DNA of 64,000 nucleotides from Glandiceps talaboti. Lineage: Eukaryota > Hemichordata > Enteropneusta > Spengelidae. This document shows positions 24,101 through 33,074 of this stretch, piece after piece (position 1 is the first letter of the stretch; each line of letters starts with the position of its first letter). Location: assembly GCF_964340395.1 (NCBI RefSeq), contig NC_135550.1, positions 18,089,484-18,153,483 of the forward strand. Reading direction: 5' to 3'. The notes beneath the pieces were generated by a model. It did not search any database. It had not been told where the DNA came from and saw only the letters and a program-made list of their open reading frames with translations. A program made the translations under genes and the position numbers.

Positions 24101-25093
24101 AATTATTCCCCTGAATAGTGTATGCACAGCTTCCTGTGTATTTATGCTATAAAATAAATCTTACCTAAGAACATCGAATCTTATGTTGTATGATATACTG
24201 ACAATGTATATAGGATTCAATACCTGTAATGTATTTTTTGTTATTCAATCCATCTTTTCCCACTTTTACAGCATTTCTTTGGTGCCAGGAGGAACACCAG
24301 AACAGTGGTGCATGGACGTTTGTTAATCCACGTTTCCAAAATAATGTTGGAATTCGGGTAAGTTAAAGTACATCGGTTATCAAAAGTTTGGCATTATGTG
24401 CAAAATAAGTATTACTATAAATCTTTGATAAGTTATTGTCTATAAAGTATTCATTCTGTTTAGTTTACATCAAAGTGATATCCAGTATTTTGACACTGGT
24501 TTGCAACACTAATAATGTTTGTAATACAAGTGTATTAGAAACATTATTTATACTTTATTTATTGATATCAGTGTCGATAAATGCAAAGCCATCAATGTTG
24601 TAAATTTGTATATGCAGGTTCTTTGAAACAATAATTTTACTAAGACAAAAAAATATTGGTTGCATATTGACATAAGTTACGCCTAATATGATTTTGATAC
24701 TTTCATATTTTAGTTCTACAGCATCAGCCTTTGTTTAGAAAATACTGTTCCCATCAGAAGCCAGATTTGATGACCAAAATTATATTGAGTGCCAGGCACT
24801 ACAGATGTATAAAATTTCGGTTTGTGTGTGTGTCAGGAAGTGAATTTTGTAATAACATTCATGTTATTCTGTGACTTCATTGTAAATGTATAGTTACCGA
24901 TATACAATGAGATTATGAATCTCAAATTGACAAGTTTAAAACCTACATCATAAAGTTTTGATAATAAACTCCTTATCTGTTATTATTACAGTTATCATAT
25001 ATTGGCCGTGGTCCCCTGGCTACACCAGCTACTGGGATTGGCAAGATTCATCAAAGAGAGGCGCAAGAAGTTGTGCAGAAACCATTTGAATGA
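6105..25093 (+). CDS. DHTKD1: 2-oxoadipate dehydrogenase E1 component, mitochondrial (DHTKD1)
   Basis: ThDP-dependent E1 that decarboxylates 2-oxoadipate in lysine, hydroxylysine and tryptophan breakdown, in the mitochondrial matrix with E2 (DLST) and E3. Exons: 6105-6270, 7494-7614, 8246-8316, 8698-8801, 10438-10545, 13656-13767, 14313-14474, 15622-15695, 16274-16417, 17159-17350, 17938-18129, 18448-18619, 18915-18976, 19462-19582, 19972-20111, 20459-20615, 21147-21349, 21992-22137, 23293-23456, 24272-24357, 24992-25093. This makes 932 aa; human is 919. The N-terminus is Arg-rich (presequence) and followed by GVYGYRP as in human. Landmarks: [14 protein letters not shown] (exon 6), MPHRGRNN (exon 7), ThDP motif [10 protein letters not shown]...VNNQLGFTT (exons 9-10), [10 protein letters not shown] (exon 11), [14 protein letters not shown] (exon 15), EYGMSIENP and [13 protein letters not shown] (exon 16), [10 protein letters not shown] and [15 protein letters not shown] (exon 17). 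All key blocks are present and the gene looks functional. Large introns hold tandem repeats and short elements (separate entries). Confidence 0.97.
6913..6946. repeat. Poly-G / poly-C inverted tract
   Basis: An 11-base G run is followed after 10 bases by a 13-base C run, in DHTKD1 intron 1. It could form a GC clamp hairpin, and would be prone to slippage and assembly error. Confidence 0.85.
7749..7849. mobile_element. CTGTAAG fold-back element (family A), copy 1
   Basis: Located in DHTKD1 intron 2. Ends are CTGTAAGGTACGCCGTGA and, inverted, TCATGACGTATCTTACAG (one or two mismatches). An inner stem pairs ATCGGCC with GGCCGAT, so the whole of about 100 bases folds into one long hairpin. It is flanked by near-identical 13-base direct repeats (AGATTGAATTTAG at 7736-7748 and AGATTGAATTCAG at 7850-7862) that could be a target-site duplication. 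Other copies: 26114-26213, 44241-44515, 44952-45035. Confidence 0.75.
10531..12280 (+). repeat. 45-bp minisatellite carrying the DHTKD1 exon 5 splice donor
   Basis: I counted 39 copies of CACAGGTATGTT, plus one decayed copy near 12265. The unit is about 45 bases. The first copy is the real junction: exon 5 ends ...AAAGTCACAG at 10545 and intron 5 starts GTATGTTGAC. Later units read TTTAGCAAAGTCACAG then GTATGTTGACCATGTAAG. Most units differ at only a few positions (TGACC/TGACT/TGTCT, ATTAC/ATTAG), so the array is young or homogenised. The first two or three units and the last two are the most diverged or indel-bearing. In the exon 5 frame each unit meets TGA or TAG, so use of a downstream donor would truncate the protein. 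Confidence 0.97.
14854..14866 (-). promoter_or_regulatory. DR1-type nuclear receptor motif
   Basis: TGACCTTTGAACT in DHTKD1 intron 7; the reverse strand reads AGTTCAAAGGTCA, a direct repeat of two half-sites spaced by one base. HNF4 and PPAR-RXR bind this pattern in animals. Sequence match only. Confidence 0.3.
15751..15890 (+). mobile_element. AAAGTGGCCATAT fold-back element (family C), degraded copy
   Basis: Located in DHTKD1 intron 8. It begins AAAGTGGCCATATTGATGAG and later has GTGAAACATCATAGACC...GTTCATGTTTGTAACT, matching the copies at 34784 and 31370 in order and spacing. The right end is not clear. Confidence 0.55.
16793..16817. repeat. (ATAAA)n microsatellite
   Basis: Four to five TAAAA units in DHTKD1 intron 9. 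Confidence 0.9.
16931..17095. repeat. (CTCA)n microsatellite with CTCAC variants
   Basis: More than 30 tetranucleotide units interrupted by CTCAC pentamers, ending about 65 bases before the exon 10 acceptor of DHTKD1. It is pyrimidine-rich on the plus strand, so it lengthens the CU-rich region before that acceptor. Confidence 0.95.
18379..18398 (-). promoter_or_regulatory. Triple DR1-spaced TGACCT array
   Basis: Three TGACCT half-sites at exact 7-base period (18379, 18386, 18393) and a fourth at 18368, in DHTKD1 intron 11. On the minus strand these are AGGTCA repeats spaced by one base. It may be a chance micro-repeat. Confidence 0.3.
18596..18702 (+). repeat. 60-bp tandem duplication spanning the DHTKD1 exon 12 donor
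   Basis: Copy 1 (18596-18642) covers the exon 12 end and first intron bases. Copy 2 (18656-18702) is the same with about five mismatches. Both contain a donor-like site: GATTCAG then GTAAAA (intron at 18620), and GATTTAG then GTGAAA (18680). The 60-base spacing keeps phase, and no stop lies between, so the second donor would add 20 residues. Confidence 0.85.
22730..22812 (+). repeat. Short local duplication in DHTKD1 intron 18
   Basis: TATTTATAGCAGTACTCAAA recurs about 60 bases on as CTATTTATAGCTGTACTCAAA with related flanks: two imperfect copies. Confidence 0.5.
23581..23803 (-). mobile_element. tRNA-derived SINE
   Basis: Located in DHTKD1 intron 19, minus strand. An A-box-like TGGCCAAGTGGTTAA (23780-23766) and a B-box-like GGTTCAGATCC (23737-23727) are spaced as in a tRNA head of the Leu/Ser type. 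A non-tRNA body follows, with the phrase AGGCACTCCGGTTT, and an AT-rich tail with ATAAATAAAG. The body phrase recalls conserved SINE central domains of the V/Deu kind, but that is only a resemblance. No intact tRNA fold is expected. Confidence 0.6.
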
Positions 25094-25221
25094 AGACATT
25101 ATTTGGTTATGTCTGCAGATTACAAGTGTTCTCACATCTCATCTATCTATCTATATATAGTTTACGGTATGCTACCAAGTAGTAACAAGAACTTTTTCTA
25201 ACTCTAGACTATGCACTGTAT

Positions 25222-25398
25222 CAGCCTAGGAAGTTGCTAGTAATTACTAGTATTTGCAGCTGATAAATGGAAGTTTGATATAATATTATATTATTTTACT
25301 TTACTCCTATGTTGTACATTTTTGCTCCCAAAATTTAAAATTCGGGAGCAAATTCATACCTAAAAAAATCTTGCTCAAAGAGTCAACTTCCTAGGCTG
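25222..25398. mobile_element. CAGCCTAGGAAGTTG terminal-inverted-repeat element (family D)
   Basis: A perfect 15-base terminal inverted repeat, CAGCCTAGGAAGTTG at 25222-25236 and CAACTTCCTAGGCTG at 25384-25398, 177 bp overall. It is flanked by TAT on both sides, compatible with a TA or TAT target duplication. An internal GCTCCC...GGGAGC hairpin is present. A left end with the same TIR and about 50 similar bases occurs at 28266-28320. Too short to encode a transposase, so a MITE. Confidence 0.8.
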
Positions 25399-26113
25399 TA
25401 TATATTTACTTTTTTTGTCAGCTGAATAATTCTTGTCTTCAATAAATTGCTAAAGTCCAAAATAGTGTTGAATTGCACATAGTGTAGTTACTGTATTTTG
25501 TTTTTTCCCCAACTTTTGATGTTTTGCTATGCTTTTTATTTTCCCACTATTCCTATCAATCAGTTTGTAGAAAACTTTCCACAAGTTTCAATGGAAAAAA
25601 ATCCATGTACCTCATTTGTTGTAAAAATTGATAGTCAAATGGTACTACAGTTTTGCTTAAATTTGTCTGAAAATGATATCAGAAACCAAGAAATGTTGTG
25701 GTGTTGTTAGGTCATTAGAGCAGGAAACACGCACTGTAGGGTTTACAAATTATACCCTGCTCAAACAAAAACACAAATGGCTGCCAAAAAGTAACTGATT
25801 GGTTCTTCATAATATACCAGTAGTAAATGATAACAAAACATCTTGAATCTTCTCTGCATTTCAAATCGCAATTGGCGTTTTCAAGAAGTTTGATTTGGAT
25901 TGAATAGAATATTATCATGTTGATATTCTTCAACGTTTATTTTTATATGGCTTACTGCGAGTGTCGGAGGGTAAAACATATTGAAATCTAGCTCTGAAGT
26001 GGAAATCATGTACAGTGTAAAGGAATGGTTACCAAGTGTTTTTTTAAAAAAAATATTGATACTGAATTTTTAGCATATCTAAATGATGGAGATTACAGGG
26101 CATTACTCCCAAT

Positions 26114-26213
26114 AGTCTGTAAGATATGCCATGACAGGGTGCCCCCACACATCGGTCAACCCCTCTCAGAGGAGGCCGCCGAGGGTGGAGTAACACTGTG
26201 TATCTTACAGTCT
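26114..26213. mobile_element. CTGTAAG fold-back element (family A), copy 2
   Basis: AGTCTGTAAGATATGCCATGA and the inverted TGTATCTTACAGTCT border about 100 bases, with the ATCGG...CCGA core stem in decayed form. Same layout as 7749-7849, about 75-80% alike by eye. Confidence 0.75.
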
Positions 26214-26857
26214 ATGCTCCCAGCCGATAAATAGAACATGCAATGAAGCACAAGGGTCAATTCTGATATAAAATATATTTTATTTTTGTCGTGAATATTT
26301 GTGTGAAGAATGTAGATATAGATGTATTCTATAAAGAAATGAATTTATTAAAGGATTTCCTTGGTTCATGATGCCTTCAATGTATGCAAGGCATCATTTG
26401 TAAACCTCTGCCAAGTTGTAACCAGATGTGTGTGTACATTCAATAAAATTTTATGGTCAAACAGAAAATTGTGCATGACTTTCATTTTTTGTGAAATTCG
26501 CATATTGCAACTTCTCTGCTAGAAATTGCTATTATTGTGTTGGTCATATATACTCCATATTAAATGGAAGCGAGTCTTCTTTTTTTCAAAGGTGTCCATC
26601 TTGTAAAAGTTTCTATCCAAGTCACTCCCATACTACACACCCAAACGGGCTATACAATCATGACCACAGAGCCAGAAAGATAATCATGGGAAGACGCGTA
26701 ACAATGTTATCAATTGTGTAATATTTTAATTCATTTTATTTTTTGAAAAATACATAATACTGAAGTAAATCTACATTAAATAAGAACATATCAGCAATGC
26801 CATAATTCTCCCTCTACTCTCAGCTGCTGTTGCTGCTGGTCGTATGTAGTGATGTCA

Positions 26858-28829
26858 CTATCTTTTACCAGTAACACTGTTTTGACTATTGTCACCATTC
26901 TGACTACTAGTCTCATCTACAGAACTGTGTATCTACAAAGAAATCCAATACAGACATTATAATTGTATCAAATGTCTACATATTATAAGAAAACTTGTGT
27001 TTTTGTTAAGGGTAGTAAGCAGGTGAAATCTACCAGGGTTCCTCCTAAACAAAATTATGGTAGATAGTATGGGGAAACTATGTAACTTTTAACCCTGTTC
27101 CCCCTTTGTATTATTGGGGTTCCCCAACCTTTGCAAAACACTTAATTTATAGAGAGATGTCATATAGATATAAGTACGTGCATAGTCTTGTCAGTAACTG
27201 CACTAGTGATATTAGTTTCAACAAGCTGATGTAGAAACAGGCAATGCAGTTCGTAACATGGACCCCGTGGTGACATTCAAAACCAAGCTTTTGATTGAGA
27301 TTTAACCTTGTCACTGCTACCTTACAGACAAATATTGAGCACTAGATACAATATCTTTGGTTATTGGTGAAAAAAAATGCCTCAGTTGCAGCTTATGCAG
27401 ATTTAACACAAACCAATCAAATATCTATTTTTTTTTTAAATATTTAGAATCAAACTGGTCACAAAATAGTACACCCTTGTACTGGTCTAGCATATCATTA
27501 TGGCAGAGGTGAAAACAAGAAAAAACAATGACTGACATCAGTGAGGGCAGCAGTTTGCATGATGTATATAGTATTGTAACTTGTAAGGAACACAAAGGTG
27601 ACACAACACTTCCATACTTACAGCTGATGCAATGGCTGGCCATGCCATGGCTTTACTCAATGTATCATTCACTGATGGCACTTTGTCCCAATTCCAGTAT
27701 GTAAATTGTTGAAATCTATGAGTAACTTTGAAATGACGATCCTGTACAACAGAGACATTGGAAACTGGTTAAATCACAAATATAAATTAAAACATCTCAT
27801 GTGGAAAGCTTGATGAGGTCTCAAAAGCATTCAATCTACAGTTCATACATGTTTTTGTTGTTCTGGGTGATCTCCGGAACAACAAAATCAGAAAGCTGAG
27901 AAACAATGGACACTAAGAAATTGTAAAATAACACTCACCTCATCTTCAAGGAAAGGCTTTTTATCTTCTCTGAGAATTATTCCTTTATATCAGAAAAAGA
28001 CAAGAGAAAAAACCCACATTTCTTTAAAAAGAGAGAATATAGTATTTATGAGTCATCATTTAAACCAATAACATTAAAATGCCAACACACGGATAGAAAA
28101 CTTTTTCCAGTGATAGGATAAAAAATGATGTAAACTTACCTGTGTATCCTTCAGGCAAGTCTATTGTCTTTCCATTCAAACCTCTACCATGGAGAGATGA
28201 TGTCATTCCTATTAATAGTGAAATATTAATTATTATTATTATTATTATTATTATTACTTTATTTGCAGCCTAGGAAGTTGACAGTAATTACTGACATTTG
28301 CAGATCACAAATGGTAGTAGAATGAGTTTTTGTAAATACTTGTATTCAGCAGGCGACATTAGAATTTAGTGGCATTTAAAAGGTGAAATTTCAGCTTTAC
28401 TGGCATTTGATGGACAAATGTTGAAGCCCATTTGCTGACAGTGGCCAGTCCCTGCAAATCAATATTGTCACAGCCTGGTCCCAGTGGCCATGCACAGGTG
28501 TACATTTATTATTTTTTATATGCATTCATCACGAATCAGGTTAGTCCTGCTTGCATACGGAGGAATTCGGGACTCGATTCTGACAATTAGAGTCAAGTCA
28601 GTAATACAGACTCGTGCACCGTCATGTAAGCAGGACTAGAATCAGGTGCCACAAATGACATAAACGTTACCTCACCTTGATCTTGCTCCCTTGTTGATGT
28701 GTGGAAATATTCAGATATTTTGGCTTCACCGTCGTGTTCAATTTTACATGGTATTGATGAAATATGTGAAGGTTCTGTATGTTCTCCATTTATCAGACTT
28801 CGTCGACCGATGTAAATAGAGGTGGACAT
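26858..28829 (-). CDS. RNASEH2C: Ribonuclease H2 subunit C
   Basis: Accessory subunit of the trimeric RNase H2 that removes ribonucleotides and RNA-DNA hybrids from nuclear DNA; it pairs with RNASEH2B to hold the catalytic A subunit. Exons, in transcript order: 28829-28676, 28208-28140, 27982-27939, 27741-27622, 26932-26858. This makes 153 aa (human 164). Matching blocks: SSIPCKIEHDG against human LHLLPCEVAVDG, FHTSTREQDQG, SSLHGRGLNGKTIDLPEGYTG against FRGRCLRGEEVAVPPGLVG, FQQFTYWNWDKVPS against FSRFTLWGLETIPG, and AMAWPAIASAIHSS against ALTWPSLAAAIHAQ. I chose the ATG giving MSTSIYIGRRS. An upstream in-frame ATG at 28964 would add 45 residues that look like leader sequence. It diverges from the SMIM26-like gene. 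Intron 1 carries one end of a family D element. Confidence 0.92.
28225..28256. repeat. (ATT)n microsatellite
   Basis: About 10 ATT units in RNASEH2C intron 1, directly before the family D end. Confidence 0.9.
28266..28320. mobile_element. Family D element, left end only
   Basis: CAGCCTAGGAAGTTG followed by AGTAATTACTGACATTTGCAG, matching 25222-25275. I found no matching right terminal repeat nearby, so it is truncated. Confidence 0.6.
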
Positions 28830-29140
28830 GTTATCTCGAATATGGCGCGAAATAATTGACCTCAGAAGAATCCTGGAATCCTGAGCAGAATCTTTATATA
28901 GTAGGATCCAAATATTATCATTCCTCATTGGTGTATTTTTCATAAGACCTCTAAAAGTGGCCAATCAAATGAGGTGTTTCAAACATGTTCCTTGATAGGT
29001 GGCGCTCGTCATAGGGCTTCGCTGTTCTATTCCTGTGAGGTCACCCGGACCCAGACTTACTGTGTTGTGTACTCTTTCTGCTGTGGAATCAACAGTTCAA
29101 TTTTTATTGAGGACAGTGCATACAGTGTAAGAATGTTATC
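28830..29140. promoter_or_regulatory. Bidirectional promoter region RNASEH2C / SMIM26-like
   Basis: Only 311 bases separate the two divergent start codons, so both core promoters and leaders must share this stretch unless a distal promoter is used. There is no clear TATA box. Inferred from gene layout. Confidence 0.55.
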
Positions 29141-29914
29141 ATGAGTGGGGCAAAATGGGCTCGCCGAGCTTCTATAGCATATGCCTTAGGAACATGGACT
29201 ATGCTTGGTGCCGTTTTCGCTTCGTGGAAATTGGGCATCTTTGACGAACTTCAAGAAATACGAAGTACAAGTACAATCGACACGGAAGATGAACTACAGA
29301 AGCGTGAAAAAGAGAAAGCCATATTTGTAAAAGAACGGAAGGAGAGTAAGTTCATTGATGATACATTGTATATAATTGTAGTGACGTATGAGCTCTGTTG
29401 GACTTTGTTACTCGTCAATTGATATTCTTATTTTATTTGTTTATTCACGTGTACGTACCATAGGCTAGCTAGTAGAGACTCAATAATAGATCCATGACCA
29501 TACTCCATAGGTACTCAACACAGGCCCTGTTTCCCGATATATGTATCAGAATACAAATTTTACAATAAAATGTCGATAATATCTATAAATTTAATATTGA
29601 CGTGTTTTAGATAATTGTATATGAAAGGGGTATTACTTGTAAAATAACACTTGTTTGGAACTGTGATCGCGCAAGTCCACTCACCGCGAGATTATATAGT
29701 CTCGCAGTGATCGTGAGTGGACTTGCGCGATCACAACAAAATTGTTTGCTACGATGTCAACTGAATTGTTCTATTCTATTTGCCAGTTGTTTTTAATTAA
29801 GACTTTATTGATAAATTATGAATTCAAATCATGGCTTATCATTCCATTACAGGAAATGTACAACTTGTCAATGATGTTGCTGAACTTTACACCCCAATTG
29901 AATTCCTGGCATGA
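29141..29914 (+). CDS. Small single-pass membrane protein, SMIM26-like
   Basis: Two exons: 29141-29345 and 29853-29914 (acceptor TTACAG, stop TGA 29912-29914), 88 aa. Residues 7-32, ARRASIAYALGTWTMLGAVF then a few more, align with human SMIM26 (95 aa) RRMSVVYGIGTWSVLGSLLY: a basic lead, the GTW core and one membrane span. A charged tail follows (EDELQKREKEKAIFVKERKE). Human SMIM26 (LINC00493) is a mitochondrial microprotein. The second exon (RNVQLVNDVAELYTPIEFLA) has little visible similarity, so its assignment rests on phase and splice sites. AATAAA signals lie at 29915-29920 and 29980-29985. Intron 1 contains the family B repeat and a 23-bp perfect inverted repeat. Confidence 0.62.
29533..29735 (-). 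mobile_element. Hairpin-bearing short repeat, family B, copy 2
   Basis: The block at 29533-29582 is the reverse of 5781-5848. A very strong hairpin follows: 23-base perfect arms (29662-29684 and 29713-29735, starting TGTGATCGCGCAAGTCC) with an inner GCGAGA/TCTCGC stem. Located in the intron of the SMIM26-like gene. Confidence 0.65.
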
Positions 29915-31180
29915 AATAAAATGAGGAACTGTCTGATGAAAGAGAAGAGATCGAGCTTTGACCAAAGAATGGAAGTTATAATAAACTGATTGGAGCTGGA
30001 AACAATGTAGATCCATAGTTGATTGCTGTGAAGGGCTGAACTTTTCTGTATGAAGGGCATCAAATCAGTGTTGCAAAGTGTGAAATCCGGGTACTTTTTA
30101 TTACGTATGATGGGTGATAGAGGCTATTAAAGCCACCATGTGTGCTGTGGAATTTACATTCTATTTTTGTACAGTGGGGTACAACCCCATGAACTTATTA
30201 TATTTATGGTTGTTGCAGTACTCAGCAGCAACTTTCTTATAAAGTCTGAATTTGACAAGAAATTGAGAACTATTTCAATTATTGATATTGTCTGTATGAT
30301 GGCATATAGCCATTGCATTCTGATTCAGAATTTGTTTTTTGGAAAGTTTTTCATAGTTACCAGATGTGCTTATTCCAAAGGAAGATATTTATGTTGCATA
30401 TCCAAAGCTTTACCTTTGCTGCAACCTGATTAATAAATCACTGAAATTGATGTGAAGGGAAAAAAAAAAGATAAGATAATGTACAGTGAAATAAGAAAAT
30501 GTTGGATCTTTTATATGAAAAAAACTTTTGACTTCATTTTTCAGGTAGAGAACATATAAAATATGTTGCATGTGATGTGTAAGTAAAGATGATTGCACTG
30601 CATCACATTAGAGTTGCATGTTGCAAAATCAATGTTTGGCAAAGGTTTGGGAACTTCCTGTAGCAGACGAGGGAAACTTGGCAAAATTTACACTCATTTC
30701 CATACCTTTTAAATCATACATTTGATGGGGATTTCTAGTTGAATATTCAGTGTACTTGGGTAAATTTTATGTATGGAAATTGCCACATTTTTAAAAAACA
30801 CTAAAATTATATAGTAAATGCCTGGAAAAATCAATGTTCTTTGTACTTTAAAAGTAAAATCATTCTGTCAACAATAACAATGCAATTATTTCATGTCTTT
30901 TATGTCACAGTCGACACTCAGAACAAGTACTTTTTGATGACTGACATAGATGTCAGATAGTTTCAATTTTAGACAAGTTATAAAGTTGAATGTTTATGAA
31001 CTGATGACCTTGCATGTTAAAATCTTTTAATCAATCTGTCGTAAAAAAGTTATGAATAAAGATTGATTGTGAAATTAAACTACTATCATTTATTCTGAAT
31101 GTAGTTACAGCTGTATTATGATTTGCAATAAGGAATGAATAAAAAAGATATGAATGAATATACCAAAGGTTTCTTATATT

Positions 31181-31316
31181 GTAATAAGAAGTTCTTGTAC
31201 CACAAACAGGGGTTCTTATTACTTACTTTTCACCTCTTCAGGTCAACAATCTTTGTTTGACAACCTTTACTCATAAGTAATAAGAACCCATGGTCATGGT
31301 ACAAGAACTTATTACT
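31181..31316. mobile_element. Fold-back element (family E)
   Basis: Arms of about 45 bases: GTAATAAGAAGTTCTTGTAC at 31181 through GGTTCTTATTACTTA near 31225, paired with ATAAGTAATAAGAACCC at 31273 through GTACAAGAACTTATTAC at 31316, around a loop of about 45 bases. No coding capacity. Confidence 0.7.
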
Positions 31317-31369
31317 ACCATGTTTTTCCAAACTCGTGAACATATTTAATTAAAGAGTTTTGTTATTTT

Positions 31370-31600
31370 AAAGTGACCATATGGATGACAATTTGATATT
31401 TATTTGGGATTTTTAGTCATAAAACAACTATTATGTTTTCCAACTTGAAAAAAGCATGTGAAACAACTTATACCAGGTCCATGTTTGTAACTCAATAAAT
31501 TGCAAAATGCTAGAAAGAGTCGGAAAAATTTGTTATTGTACGTACAATAATAAACATTTTACACAATTTTTTCTAATTTTTGACAATTTATTGAGTGTGT
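31370..31600 (+). mobile_element. AAAGTGGCCATAT fold-back element (family C), copy 2
   Basis: AAAGTGACCATATGGATGAC followed by the same ordered words as the 34784 copy (TTTATTTGGGATTTTTA, CATAAAACAA, GTGAAACAAC, AATAAATTGCAAAATGCTA, TTGTTATTGTACGTAC). It ends at a GT microsatellite without a clear right arm. Confidence 0.65.
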
Positions 31601-32935
31601 GTGTGTGTGTGAATGTATGTAGGTATGTAGGTAGTAGATATGTCCATGAGATGTTCCATTATCCTGTAGGGGTGTTTTCATGCATGTTTGAGGTGTGTTT
31701 CTCTCACTGCATGTGTATGTCAGACATTGGATTTCACTTGTGCACATTGCCATTACAGTATTTTATCGTGATGGCATCAACTTAAACATCCCATTTAAGA
31801 TACCATCAAAACCAGGAGATATTGATACCATCCTTCAATATTTGCCTATTGGGCTTTCAATATTTCCAATTTGTTGACAGTAGCATTTAATATACTGTCA
31901 ATCCTACTAGCATCATGTTGTATATAGATGACAACTCATAGTCTCAGGACTGTCATTTATTTGAGACAACTTCAGTAGAACAAGATGAAATATTTTCATC
32001 AAGTGTTTGGAAATGCAGCAGATATTGATAGATGAAATAAAACTGTGCAGTCGGCTTGATGAGATGGTTCCAACACTGTTCTACGGCAACCAAGGAGGCT
32101 CATGATATCGCAAATCAATTAAAATAAAAGAAGAAAAAACGTTTATTTCATATCAATAGGCAGTTTAAAAAAAGAAAAACTATTTGACTGTGAAAGTTTA
32201 TTCCTTTAAATTTGATTAAGTTTTATACTTTTATTTTTTCAAAGTGATACATCTTCCTCTTATGAAAAACTGCTGTAATTTCTCGCAATCAGAAAAGCAA
32301 GACTCCTAATTATTGTTGTAACAATTGTTTTTATTTATTTTCTAGCGATCCTTGGTTTAAACTCGTAATTTCAGAATATCTCTTCTCTTCTGAGACAAGT
32401 GGCTATTTAAAGTAAACAGTTGTTTGTTATTATAATTTTAAAGGATGTCTTTGATGTACTTCCATGATCATAATGGTACTGTACTTTAATTTAACAAATC
32501 CCAGATATGGAAATATTTGTTAAATCACAGTTCGAGCAGTGCCAACAGATAACACATTTTATTTGTAAAAGAACTATTCTTCATTCACATAGCTATTTTT
32601 TGTTTTAAAAAGAGAGATAAAACGTTATAGAGTGAAAACATCGTATTTTGGTCCTCGGATTTGTATAATATTAATAATATTTGCCGTGTAGCATACACAT
32701 TGCTTTGTTTGTAATATTTATACTGGAAATGGCGAGTAATTTCCTCCTAGATCATTTGTAATATTATCAAATAACATTGTCGATGACAGTGAACAAGTTA
32801 AAATGTCAGATTCGGTGAACATCTCGATGACAAAATCAAGTGAACAAAAAGTCAGAGATCGCGATACCTGATCGGTGAACTGAAAGGTTAATATGTTTAC
32901 CTAATTGTCTATTAGTCTATCACGTGACCTAGCTG

Positions 32936-32949
32936 GTCACCATGGTCGC
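32936..32949. promoter_or_regulatory. X-box-like (RFX) motif upstream of the ciliary coiled-coil gene
   Basis: GTCACCATGGTCGC is a near-palindrome resembling the RFX X-box GTNRCC-AT-RGYAAC (first half fits, second half partly), about 125 bases before the start codon. RFX factors drive cilia genes in animals. The same spot also has GTGACC-5-GGTCAC. Suggestive only. Confidence 0.35.
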
Positions 32950-33074
32950 CCCCATAGACCCTAACATCTAATTTGCATAACTGAGACGCACTGAGTTGGG
33001 GATTGTTATGGATTGCGATCGGACGGGTACGGTGTAGATTTCAAATTTGTACAAATTTTACTGATATCCTGAAT

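Larger units (their letters stand above)
25094..26857. other. DHTKD1 3' UTR/flank and RNASEH2C 3' flank (tail-to-tail)
   Basis: Holds DHTKD1 polyadenylation signals AATAAA at 25441-25446 and 26442-26447 (the latter followed by a GT-rich stretch). On the other strand is an AATAAA for RNASEH2C (TTTATT at 26735-26740, about 118 bases past its stop). Two fold-back elements sit here (25222-25398 and 26114-26213). If the distal DHTKD1 signal is used, both elements are inside its 3' UTR. No coding sequence seen. Confidence 0.6.
29915..33074. other. Intergenic: SMIM26-like 3' flank to DUF4200 gene promoter
   Basis: No coding sequence recognised. It contains fold-back elements at 31181-31316 and 31370-31600, a (GT)n run near 31595-31612, and several AATAAA words (29980, 31054, 31137). 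The last about 200 bases are the likely promoter of the coiled-coil gene. Confidence 0.55.

Noticed and set aside
29742-33074. Search for an additional gene between the SMIM26-like and DUF4200 genes.
   Set aside because: Frames here are short, AT-rich and lack recognisable domains or consistent splice chains.
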